DNA from: Dendrophyllia cribrosa
Lineage: Eukaryota > Cnidaria > Anthozoa > Scleractinia > Dendrophylliidae
Direction of reading: 5' to 3'
Assembly: GCA_024195265.1 (NCBI GenBank)
Contig: JAJLRJ010000002.1
Coordinates: 22,593,070-22,657,069 of the forward strand
DNA: 64,000 nucleotides
A model generated the notes under the pieces. That model did no database searches. It had not been told where the DNA came from and saw nothing but the letters and a program-made list of their open reading frames with translations. Shown here piece by piece: positions 37,519-51,100 of the stretch. Position numbers and translations under genes: made by a program. Every line of letters starts with the position of its first letter. The stretch's first letter is position 1.

Positions 37519-40500
37519 CTAGAATACAAAGCACAGATTTCGTCAACAATGAACACAAAGGAAACAACTACTACACAAACATTGTTTTAATCGAGTCCTA
37601 CTGGTTGAAAAATTGATCAGCCAAACCAACCGAGAACAGCAGTTGCACCATAGTTAATAAAGTGGAATGGTTATGAAACCTGAGAAATGTCTTTGTTCGG
37701 TGTTTTTGAAACCGTTTTTCGGCCTTGACCGTGCCGCACAACACAATAGATGTTGAACTTTTTTTCGACCAACTGAAAACAAAAGATGTGCACGGTCAAG
37801 TACAGTTCAACATAAATTGTAGCTCCTTTGTTATCGCCATTGAAGTTTTGAAGTCTGCAAGGTTTCATCACCAGTCCCTCGATTAACTATGGTTGCACCA
37901 ATAACAGAACACAACCTGGATTACCTTTTAATTCTCCACAAACATTTCTACAAAATACTCTTCACTCAGTTTTAACCTGAAATAATCATTATGAACAATT
38001 TACTTTTGAGTGTTAATAAGAAAAAAGATCTTACCCCTAAACAATCGTTTAAGAATTTTTCAGTGACCAAAAAGGCCTTTCTATCAGCCACAGTGGCAGG
38101 TGCAACTTTAGTAGAATCAGTCTTGGACTTTGCAGTTTCTTGTTCTTTCGATTCTTCTTTGCCATTCCCGTTACCTTCCTCTAATGCATTTCTTGTGGCT
38201 TCAGCTACCTACATACGGATCATAAACAAGAAACAAATGGACAACTACAGCCACACATTAATCGATACAAATAACAATAAAATGTAAATGATGCATCTTA
38301 TGGATTTAATGAATGTATCCCTCAACCCTTTAAAGTGCCTATAACCCTTAGAAAGTCATTTTCAGAATCAACTCTATGTACATTGAACAGTTGAATGGTA
38401 AAATATTTCTGCTTTTGAACGTCGCGTTTGTGAGTTATAGAGATTTGAATTTACAAAATGCTAATTAGATGACGTCAACCCGGGAATCATTTATTATACA
38501 ACTACTTGTTTTCACCTCCAAGTAATATTTTTTTACGAATCAATCGACTATCCACAGTTTATTTTTAGCATTTATCAAATTAATTATCTTCAAACTGTAA
38601 ACTGCGCATTGTAAATTGGCGTACAAATAATGGCAAATTCCCGGGTTGACGTCATCTAATTAGCATTTTGTAAATTCAAATCGCTATAACTCACAAACGC
38701 GACGTTCAAAACCAGAAATATTTAACCATTCAACTATTCAATGTACATAGAGTTGATTCTGAAAATAACTTTCTAGGGGTTATAGGCACTTTAACTCCCA
38801 AGAGTGCCAAATCTACGGCAAAAATCAAGAAAAATTTCAAATTTCATCTTGTAAAATATTGAAATGAAAACAAATGGTACCATGCACAAGTACTGCCGAT
38901 GTTTCATTTGAATGGTCACATCATAGTAATTCATCCACAAACTCTTGAAAAAAGTTAGAACTACACAACATGTCTCCACAATTGACTCTGGGAGTGAAAG
39001 GGTTAAAGTAGGTTTCAACACTATTCGTTTCAGACATGGCATAATGACTAAAGCACAGAAGGTTGCATACTAATAGCAATGGCTTGAAAAGTGAATGGCC
39101 GTATTTATACTAGAAGACGGCTAAGTCGTCCAGACGACCTTAACACTTTTAGTTAAGGTCGTCTAGTGTAACTTCGGGACGACCTTACGACGTCCTTACG
39201 CGTTAAGGTCATCGATCAGACGCCCTTAATTTCAGATGGCTAAGCCGTCTTCCCTTTTTCTCGAATTTATACTAGACGACCTTAGCCGCTTTGGTGCGCT
39301 AAGGTCGTCTACTCGCTAAGGTCGTCTCTAGTATAAATACGGCCAATTTCTATTTTTACAATGTGAACAACAACGACGCAACAAAGATCAACTTATTAGT
39401 TGCTCGGTGGTAACAACTAAACAACAAAAAAAATGCTCTGTACCTTGACAGCAACAGCTCTACATACACCTCCAATCTTCCGCTCAAGCGACCGCACCCC
39501 AGCCTCACGAGTGTAATAAGAAACTGCAAAAAAGGTAGTACATTTTCTATATATTAAAGGACACTGTCCCGGCTGAAATAACGTGTTTTCATGATTATGG
39601 CCAGGAGCTTGGTTTAAGCTTACTTTATTATCTTGAAATTGGAAGAAATCATCGCCAAAGGTGATAGAAGCAAAGAAATGTGAACTTAACAGACAAAATA
39701 ATGGCTAGAAAAGTCCAAATTTCACAAGAATGACAAGTTTGATTTCTTGACCGCCTGTCAATAATCAAATTTCATGAACTGTAATCCACTTCAATCCTTG
39801 CAATCCTGCACTTTATCTCCAAACTACTACTTTTGTCTTGCTCTAAAGAATAGTTTTTATTCAACTAAGTTGTATATTTGGTGGCATTTGGCAATATCAC
39901 GTGGAAATAAGCTTAGCGAAATTTTGCTATTTCGGCGGGACAGTGTCACTTATTTTAGCATCACTTTCACAAGCCAAAAAAACATGTTTGTATCAACTGA
40001 AATCGAAAAATAATAAACCAGTTCTCTTTAAGTGCCCCTATGATCAAATTTTTAACATTTATTTCTGAGAATTTACGGCCGCCATTAATCAACCTTGTTC
40101 CAAGGCTTGGTTGCGAATGGGAGAAAGTGACGTCAAAGACTCAAACATACCTCACGGGTTGAATTATAATAACAATAAGTATTGAAAATCACGCGAAAAG
40201 CAACAAAAACTTTGGACTTGTTCTTCGTGCAATTTTCTATGCTGATTGTTATTATAATTCAACCCGTGAGGTATGTTTGAGTCTTTGACATCACTTTCCC
40301 CCATTCGCAACCAAGCGTTGGAACAAGGTTGATTAATGGCGGCCGTAAACTCTCGGAAATAAATGTTAAAATAAAATGACTTCTGATGTTCGTAATGGAT
40401 TGAAATTTGGCAAGATGAGTAAGAAAGTCTAATTGTATACGAAAATGTAAAAAAAATGAAAATCAAAAATTTGATCACAGGGGCACTTTAACAATCACTT

Positions 40501-41585
40501 TATTTTATTATTGCACTAAAACTATAAAGTGGCTTTGGCTGCACATGGCCAGGATTGGAAATGGATTGCAACTTGACCAATTTTTTCAAGTTCTTCCCTT
40601 GTCTTGGAAAATAATATTGTTTAAAAACTGGGTATGGTTTGTTCTCCTGTCGAATAATTACTCGATATTTTCCTTATCTGTGTTGTAGAAGCATTTTTTT
40701 TTGCATAAGCAAAGATACTTAGTTGAATATTTAATAGTTTTGTCTAAAACTCAGCAAATCCATCGCCACATTGTCTTCAGTTATTAATCCTTTCACTCCC
40801 AAAAGTACCAAACATCAAAATCATTTTGTAAAATAGCGAAAAACAAATGGTACCATGCGAAAGTACTGTCAAAGAGGTTTCATTTGAATGGTCACACCAT
40901 AGGAGTTCATCCGCTGACTCAAAAATTAGAAGCACATTACATGTCTTGAAATGGTTAAGGCCTGTTTGAAGTTTGACGTTTGTCCACAAAAAGTCTTTTC
41001 TCTATGGCGTTAATGATCACTCATGGATTTTAGTTGACTATCGAAAAACCAAAACAGTACTGTACTGTGAACTATCTCTAACTAACATGGCTCTAAAACT
41101 GACACCTCTCCACGACGCACATCTTACAGTCATTTGTAAAGTTGTCCCGTGTTCGTCTTAGAGAGAGTGATAGTTGAGTGTGATCACTCTGGCCAGCGAG
41201 CCAAATAGAACTCGAAGCAAGTGAATGTATGAAGCATGCGACAAAGACAGTTAATAATGGCTTTAGTTCAGTGTTGTTTTAGTAAACAACAGTAAGCAAA
41301 CACGACTGAATTTCTTTTGACAGGCCATCGAAACCCTCCTTATTACTTCAAACTGACTGATTTTACTCACTGATTGCCTTCAAAGAGTTGTCAGGAACTT
41401 CAATGTCTTGCGAGGTGAGTCCGTGTTCCTGAAACACAAAACCAAGGATGTCTCAATATAGAGTTCCTCTTTGTGACACCAGTACATTATCAACTGAGAT
41501 GGAAACAGTTTTATTGAGTAAAGGGGGCTGTTCAATTTTTTTATGTGACAGGGAGAGGCAACTGGTGAAGTTCGACGGGGGAGAA

Positions 41586-41620
<35 letters not shown>

Positions 41621-42124
41621 GAGAGCAAAGAAAAGGGAGAGAAGTCCAAGGAGTGGGGCAAAAAAATTATTGTCAGAGATAGAAAGGTTGTATTATGATA
41701 ACTGCTATTATAACTCTGCAAAAGTGCTTTAGGTTTAAAAAAATTGATTTTCAGGGAAGAATACTCCTGGATCCCTCCTAGCTGGGAAGCCATCTATTAC
41801 GTTCCTGAAAGCTCTTAGGTGCAACGACAACATGGATAAACAAATTACTGTTAGCATTTAAGCAACGTAAATTATAAAAATGTAACACAAACCTTTAACT
41901 GTTTTGGTAAAAGGTGTCGTTTAGAAATGGCAATCTTTTCTTCCTGGGTATAACCTGGAACCATGATTAACTAAAAAATGAAAAAAAGGAAAATGATGTT
42001 AGTTGATATGCACTGCGTCCAGTGGACAACCTGGCCCCGGTTGTTCAAAAGATGGATAGCGCTATCCACCGGATAAATCACTATCCAGTGGATAGCACAA
42101 TTGGTTTTGTGAATACTTATCCAC

Positions 42125-42161
<37 letters not shown>

Positions 42162-45100
42162 TTTTGAACAACCGGGGCCTGGTGTAAAGAACTTGCACTA
42201 GCAACAGAAACAGAAGCAGAACAAGAAGGACATCAAATAAACAACGGGAAGCTATGAGAAACAAAATCAAAAGGAGTGTTGACATTTGTGCTTACGTTGT
42301 TTTTCTTTTATTGTTGGTCAGTGACAGCTGTGTTTAAAACAGCTGCACGGCAAACTGTTAGGTAAATCATAATACATGTACCTCCCTTTTCCATCGGAGA
42401 GAAAAATTGTATAACCCTTTGCCCGACTTCCAATTCCATACATTTTGTATTTCCTTGATCTCAGCCCCATATGGTGCCTCAAATATAAGCGCGTCCTCAG
42501 TGTTATAAATCTAATATGAAAACGAACCCCTCTCCAATAAAAAGAAGTTAGAAGTAGTGCACGAGTTAATTAATAAAGAGGAAATATTGAATTGAGGATA
42601 ATAAATGTTAATTGTGCAAAATTCAAGTCGGTTTATTAATTTGGAAAGGCAAAAATACGAAATTCGAAATAAGCGCCGCACACGTTTGTTTGAGGAGATA
42701 TCTAATGGTATTCCTTTATTTCTTCTTCACTCCTTACTACATGTATGCTGCCAATATTAATTCAAGCCCTTGATTTATCCCTTCCACAAAGTTTCTCTCA
42801 CCCCGTGTGAAGGGGAGAATGTTAATTACTTAACAGCAATTCCAGGCATGCTTACCTCCATTCGATCTAAAAGAGCTGGAGGAATTGTGCTAACAGTATT
42901 AGCAGTTGCAATGAACAGAACCTGAATAAAACAAAGAGGAAATGTGAGCTGTTACTACACTGACTCATGATTCTGTTGAATAATGATAAAATAATAACCA
43001 TGATAGTAAGAAAAATACTTACTTGTGAGAGATCAAATGGGATGTTCAAGTAGCTAGATACAAGTTAAGGACATGTCCACCACAAATGTTTGTAAAACGC
43101 TATCAAAATGCGCATCAAGTAACTATTAAAATAGCAATTCAGTAGGAAATTGAGAATGTTTTATCCTGTTATAGTAATAAGCTTAAAGTGCATTCAAGAT
43201 ACATGTAGTGGTAATTCACCAGTGGTGGATCTATAACTAGGAGAGGTGGGAGGGTGGGCAGTGCTCTAGTAGCCCCCCCCCCCCCCCCCCCCCCCCACCT
43301 TTTACGGTGCAACGAAATTAAGGCTCAAAAGGCCCAATTCTGAGCTTTCACTCCAAGCTGAAGCCCCCTAGTTTTCTTTCCTGACCACAGCCTTACAAGG
43401 AGGTATTTAATTCCCTGTGATTGTAATATTAAAACAAAACAATGCTTTGACGATGTAGCTGATAACCATTTTCAATAGAAGGTCTGTCAATCCTTATAAC
43501 AGGTTCAACTGAAGCTTGTACATGACAAATGTCAAAAAAGGACAGAGACCGATCTGCTATAAACAAACTGCAGGATACTGGTCTACAAATGTCCAGTTCT
43601 GTTCAGGATCCAAGACTTCCAACAATGCAGCAGAAGGGTCACCGTGAAGGCTTTTACCCTGGAAATAAATAATATCTGGGTTACACTGTACATAATCAAA
43701 AATGAGGTGGCATGGTTTAGGATGTGGAGGCGTGGTGGTCTAGTGGTTAGTGTGTTGGACTTTCAACCTGAAGGTCGGTGGTTCAAGCCTGGTCTTGTTT
43801 TCTTGTATTGTTTCCAAGTTGGACAAGAAACTTTGCTCCACATTGTCTCTCTCTCCACCCAGGTGTATAAATGGGTACCGGTGACATAAGGCTGTTGGTA
43901 ACGTTGCCTCCCATCGGGGGGAGTAGTAATACTCTCAGTCGTTTCATGCTACAGAAACTAGCTTAAGCTCCAGCAATTGTGAGCCATTAGGCTTGTGAAG
44001 ATTTACCGACATGGTTTAAGGTATCAAAATTATATTGTACTTAGGAGGTGATGGGTTCAACTGTCCCTTCTGAGCAAGGTATGACTGACTGACTGACTGA
44101 CTGCCTGACTGACTGACCAACAACTGACTGACTGGCAAAAAAAATTGATTAAAATTTAATGTAAGTGTTGTTATAAATCACTGCAAACTACATGTAGTTG
44201 GATAGCTAAGTACACCGTCCCCTTTTAATTCTTTATAATTATGCTAAGTGTAAATTCTGACAGCTCACCATCTTGTCCACTTCATCCAACAAAATGACAG
44301 GATTCTTAACTCCAACTGTTTTCAAGGCATTCAAGATTCTTCCCGGCATAGATCCTATATATGTGCGCCTAAAAGCACCAACCAGAGTCAGACAACACCA
44401 AAACTACCATGCAGCCTACATCCAAACTCTTGGTGTGGGCATATAAAGGAGATTAACGATGATAGATGTGTGAAAAATAATAGAAATGAGATGAGTAATT
44501 GTCACAATTGGATATTGCAACTCCAGAAGTGGGAGGACCCCCATAAACAATGATGAGGATTTTTATTGGTAAGTTTGTAGTAATCTTATATTGTTGGCAT
44601 GGTCCAGTGCAGCCCCGCAACTGTCTTTCTGGGTAAGGGTTGAAAATGGTACATGTAAGTAAGGAAAAATATATAGTGCCAAAGATGAACCTGGTGCTTA
44701 CACTGTACTTTCTGTCTTGTTCTGTCTGAACATTATTTTTTTTGTAATTTGTTATTTTTAAAATTTTAACTTTTTGTTAATTTTTCAGCAGGACCCCATG
44801 CCACTGAACATTAAAACCACCTTCCAGTGATGGCAGTCTGACTTCAGATTTTTAATTATTATTTGATTGTTTTTCTTTTTTGCATGAAGAACAAAACAAA
44901 CCTAGTACACTGCATGTCAAAAAATATCATTCATACAGCTGTCATGTAAATAAAGTTGAAGAGAATATAATATTGAAGGTAACAAAATCTTTATTAAATA
45001 TGGCATTTTTGGTGGCAGTAAAAGGTTTAGGAGAGTCACTAATTTGTGTTCTTAGTAAGTAGTTTGTAATGCATATGGGATGTATACAAGATATGGTAAT

Positions 45101-48100
45101 ATTATTTACCTATGTCCTCTGATGTCTGACTGATCACAAATACCACCAAGTGATATCCTGAAAAAGGAACCAATAGGAAATGTTTCATTTCTTTCGCTAC
45201 CAACTTAAGACTTCATTTAAAATTGATAAAGCAAAAGTAACTGGCTTATTTAGGTCTCTTACTGTGAAGAAGAGGGAATTAAATTTATGAGAAGTTGCCA
45301 AGCAAAGGGTACCTTTGAAATTCCCTGCCAAGTGTATTTGCAATAGACCTTCCAACACTAGTCTTACCAACCCCAGGCGGACCAACAAAGCAAAGAATCG
45401 GTCCTGCAATGCAAAATAAGATCTTGACAGTCACATTTTAACAGTATTATGTAATAAAATATAGTAAGGATGGACAGATAGACTGATTATATTCTGACTG
45501 ACTGACTAACTTTGACTGGCTGTCTGACTGACCTATCTGTCTGACTGACTGATTACATTGGCTGGCTGGTTCAGGTTAGCTAACTGATCTGACTGACTGA
45601 CTGAATGAATGAATGAATGAATGAATGAATGAATGAATGAATGAATGAATGAATGAATGAATGAATGAATGAATGAATGAATGAATGAATGAATGAATGA
45701 ATGAATGAATGAATGAATGAATGAATTATTGGCAGACTGACTGATCATGACTGACTGACTGACTGGCTAGCTGACTGACTGACTGACCCACTGACCGACC
45801 GACTGACTGTGACTGACTGACTGACTGGCTGACTGACTGGCTGGCTGACTGACTGATGGATTGACTGACTGAATGATCTGACTGATTAGACCAACAGACA
45901 GACAGACTAATGGACTGACTGAGTGATTGATTGGCTCACTAACTGACTGGTTGAATGATTGACTTGATGACTGACTGGCTGACTGATTGACTGACTGGCT
46001 GAATGACTGACTGCCTGACTGATTGGCTGACTAGCTCAATGGCTGACTGGTTCAGTAGCTGACTGTCTGATTGGCTGACTGGCTGACTGACTGACTGATT
46101 GGTTGACTGACTGATTGGCTGACTGGCTCAGTGGCTGACTGGCTGAATGACTCACTGTCTGAGTGACTGATTGGCTGACTGGCTGAATGACTGATCTGAC
46201 TGAATTATTTGACCAACAGACACAGACAAACTGACTGGTTTATTACAATGTAATAACTGACCAACTGACTAATATTGTTTAAGTTATTTAGTTATAGTGA
46301 AGTGAAATGAAGTGGTCAAGTGAAGCAAAAAAGATTATCTAACAATACTTAACCTAGAAATATTAATACAATGTGATTCCCAGTACCATGAATTATTTTA
46401 GAATAACAATATTATTTACCTTTTAAACTGTTCTTTAATTTACGAACAGCAAGATACTCAATGACCCTCTTCTTTAACTTCTCTAGCCCATAATGATCTT
46501 GATCTAGATCAATCCTTGAAAAAAAGTTCAGAGTCAATAAATTGAATTAACAACCACTCTCTTATATAGCCCCACTATATACCACACACACCATCACCCC
46601 ACCCCTGAAATGATAAACAACTCCCTCAAGATGAATGTGTATGTGTGATTTTGCCTTTGTTTATAAGACATTGTCCTTAGTTACTGGTACACTTTATTCT
46701 GCATAGTGATACCCAAGGGCAGATCAACCACAGACCAACATTTCCTGCTTACTTCAAGGTTGTATGCAAAAACAGCCCTTCAATAACTATTGATTCTTTA
46801 CCTTGCCTGAGAGATATCCAACTTGTCTTTGGTTTCTCGACTCCATGGAAGGTCAACCATCCATTCCAAGTAATTCCTTACAAAACAATTCAGAAACAAT
46901 TATTGCATTGGTACAGAATTCCCAGACTTGCACTATCCCAGACAATATTTCAAGATGTCCACTTATGCCCAGGATTGCATGCAGTATTCAAGATGTCTGA
47001 AGTCCCTTGATTTCTATTTACATGTAATGATTATTGACCCTGAATAATTAATTGTTAAGTAGCAAATTAAATAATAATGAATACCTTGCTGTCGCATGTT
47101 CTGGGAACTGTGGTGGCATCTTTTTCAAGCGCTACAAGTTAACAAAAACTATTAAGAACGTACACTGTTCTGAGCAGTGAGTATCGAAGCCACCCATGTT
47201 GAATAGTACTATTATACAACCCCATGGCGTAGTTAACGAGTCAAGGATTGCCCTCCTTGGTTTCTTTTTGAGGGGGCCACATTAGTACATGTACATACAA
47301 ATGTATGTGTTGTGGTTCAAATTTTTCTTTGGTTTAAAATTTTTTAAACCAGTTTGATTTTTGTTTTCCTTTGTCTCAGAATATGTTAATGAATCTGAGA
47401 CAAAGGAAAACAAAAATTAAACTGGTTTGAAAATTTTCAAACCAAAGAAAAATTTGAACCACAACATATGCATGTGTTGTAGTTAAAAATTATTTCAGGT
47501 TAAAATAATTTCAAAGTACTTTGATTTTTACTTTTCTTTGTCTTATGGTATAATCTTCAATCTTCAATCTTTATTCAATCTTTATCAGACAAATACATTA
47601 TTTTCAAAATTGTAGGCACCCGCAGGTAGCATCAAGCTAATCAATGCGGGTGCATTAAGTAAATAAATAAATATTAAGAAATCACATTACAAATTAAATA
47701 CAGAGATAAATAAATTGGTAGATATATAAATAAACTGAGAATTTCACATGTGCCGAACTTAATGCAAATGAGCGAGGATAATAGTTTTTTTCTCATTAGC
47801 ATTAGATTCGGCACAGTCATGTGAAATTCGACGTTTAAAACAGGCCTTACAAGATTTTAAGTGACACATTTAACAAGTCGGATAATTATTTTCACACATC
47901 AGAATAAAATAAAACAAAGGAGAATGTCAAGAAATCATGTCTATTATTATGGGCACGCCAATAAATGAATCAGCATTATCAAGTGTTTTGAGAAGTAATT
48001 TTCGTAGATTATTTTTTAAAGCATTTTTTGGAAGTGTTTTCAGGTTGTTGGCAGCGCATTCCAAACCTTTGCGCCTACCCTCAAGAAAAACTGTACAGAT

Positions 48101-51100
48101 GCTTGTTAATTACTGATTAATAGATTAAATAATAATTATTAAATTACATGTACAGTGTACCTACCTTCAGTTCTTTCATTGCCACTTTGAAAGCATGTTC
48201 TGGAAGATCAGCTGACCTACATGTATTGGAAGAATTGTCAAGTCAAAAAACTGATTTCAAACAGTTTATTAATAAGCCTTTCAAACTTGTCAAACTTGTC
48301 CCCATGCCAAATGAAATATTTTTTATTTATTTCCTGGACTAAAAGGGCAGTTTAATCAGCTAACATTACCTAATTTTTCTCTCTATTTCATCAACATCAT
48401 CTTCATCATCATTATCATCATCTTCATCTAAACCTCTGCCAATCCTCTTGGGATCTCTTGGCAGAATCATGTTACCACTCCTCTGTGATTCAAACAACAA
48501 AACAGTAGACTTGATATATATTTATAATAATAATATATAAAATAATATTATATTCTTGATTTTGAACAACATCATAATGTAACTAATTCCAACAACGCCA
48601 TGCTTTGGCTGTGATTTAAAATACACTACAGTAGTACTGTATTGTAGTAAATGACATTCTGTTAGTGACTTCTTAATAACTAATGACCAGTTACATGTAT
48701 TCTGTACATGGCTACCTATACCTCAGCTAAATTATTGAAATGTTATATGGCAAATCAAAATGTAATATTTGATAAATTTGAAAATCATCACCTTTTGATT
48801 ATTTTTCAAAACCCTCCGGTTAATTTCACCTTTAAATGGGCTGGTGCCCTTCATCCCCTAAAAATTAGAAAAAAAAAATTCAACTATATTAAATAATATT
48901 TTATTTCATAGCACATTTGGCAACACTGAATTACATACATGTAGTCACTGACAACTACAGTTACAGTGAACATATGATACACTCAGATACTTTGCATAAT
49001 GCAACTAAAGATTGTTTACTATATAGAGCAATTTTCAATTGAGTGTCGAAAGTAATTACACAATTGCTTTGGTTTTGCATTGCTACGCTTTGTGATTGGC
49101 TAAAAAATCGCGCGCCACTTTCTCGACCAATCAGAAGTAAAACCAAAACCAATCGTGACTTGCTCGCACGCGTTTTCCCGCGCTTGGCGCCACCGACATG
49201 TAATTGCTTCGAGCTCTGATTGGTTCATTGGATTGTTTACGACTGTTGTGATTGGTCAGAGTAATTACGTTGGTTTTGGTTTTACGACACTCAAATGAAA
49301 ACTGCTCTAACATTTTAACAATAATCAGTGTTACAATTACACTCTGGATAAAATAAAAAGATAATTTAAAAATTAATATTTAGCAATAATTTATTATGAT
49401 TGCATGCCATTTATTTACTGTATTATATATATTTATAATAATTATTATAAAATACACATGATTGCATTATGTTAATGAACATACAGGAGGTTCATGATGA
49501 TGGTGATGATGACAACATGTATAAATTAATTTTATTAACAAAAATTAAGTACCAGAGTACTGCTCCTCTAAGTAAACGTTAGTTGGTTTAAACCTGTTAC
49601 TGTTAGTAGTGATTATGAAAAATAAATGATAACATTTATTATTACCCAACTTTATTCTTACCTCTTTTTGCCTCTTTAACAAATGCAGTGATTTCTTAAA
49701 CCTCTCAATCAAGTCTACTGTATTTAAGATCTGCAAAATTAATAATTAAAACATTAATGAGAAATGAAGAAAACAAGTCGCAGGTGCTGTGGCATGGTCA
49801 ATTTTTGTAAAGCAAATATTATTGCCAAAAGACTTATTAAACATGATGATACAAAACACTGAGAACCTTCAACTCAACCTCTATTATAATAATAAGCCTG
49901 ACATACATGTATATACAGACCTGTACCTGAGTGCTTAGTTCTGCTTAGTTTCAAATGCATGTTTTGTATTGCCATGCCTCCCATCACCTGTATGACAGCA
50001 GAGGCAAATCTGGGGAAGAGGTCTGGCCCCCTTTTTATCTTGCAAAAAAATAAGGTCCAAAGGACAAAAAATATTTTCAGTCTCTAACATTTTCACCCTC
50101 CCTTCCAATGTTAACTCTGCCCCCCCCCCCTCCCCCCCCCCCCTCCCCCTTACTAGATCTACCACTGGACAGGTAATAAATGTAGAATTAAGTGGAGGAA
50201 GAGGGGGAATCAAGCACCCACAAAGTGTATGGACAAAGGAGAATGCCATTTCCGTTAGTTTTGCACCTTATGTCCCCTGTTCATACTTTGCATATGCTTG
50301 AATCTACCCTCTCCCTTAAAGTGCTACTGCGATCAAATTTTTGATTTCCTTTTTTTACATCTTCGTGTACAATTATACTTTCTTACTCGTCTTGCCAAAT
50401 TTCAATCCATTACGAACATCAGAAGTCATTTTATTTTAACATTTATGTTCGAGAATTTACGGCCGCCATTAATCAACCGTGTTCCATGCTTGGTTGCGAA
50501 AGGGATAAAGTGACGTCAAAGGCTCAAACATACCTCACGGGTTGAAATTATAATAACAATAAGTATTGAAAATCACGCGAAAACGCAACAAAAACATTGG
50601 ACTTGTTCTTCGTGCAATTTTCTATGCTCATTGTTATTATAATTTAAACCCGTGAGGTATGTTTGAGCCTTTGACGTCACTTTATCCTATTCGCAACCAG
50701 GCCTTGGAACAAGGTTGATTAATGGCGGCCGTAAATTCTCGGACATAAATGTTTAAATAAAATGACTTCTGATGTTCGTAATGGATTGAAATTTGGCAAG
50801 ATAAGTAAGAAAGTCTAATTGTACACGAAGATGTAAAAATATGAAAATCAAAAATTTGATCGCAGTAGCACTTTAACCCATTCAAGCACCAGTGCCATTC
50901 AGACTACTCAACAAGCTAAAGAGAACTCTTTAAGGCAAGCACCCTTAATAGTATAGAGTAATAGTAGATCCATTTTTTGACATAAAATTTTTAATACCTC
51001 TAATTTCTCTAAATAAGTAGCTTTAACAATTGATGCTAGAGTATCAGGAAGACTGCCATCTGGTATTCCAGTCAACATATCCTGCATAATTCAAGCAATT

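Noticed and set aside
37991..38287. 98-codon plus ORF
   Set aside because: Antisense shadow of LONP2 exon 21.
41380..41793. ORFs with poly-Pro or poly-Gly runs in both strands
   Set aside because: Caused by the G34 tract; the minus ORF only overlaps true LONP2 exon 19 out of frame.
43726..43800. Functional tRNA gene
   Set aside because: A and B boxes are present but the acceptor stem does not pair, and the sequence continues into a SINE body found elsewhere in the window.
45533..45748. 71-codon minus ORF with repeated HSFI
   Set aside because: Simple (TGAA)n microsatellite.
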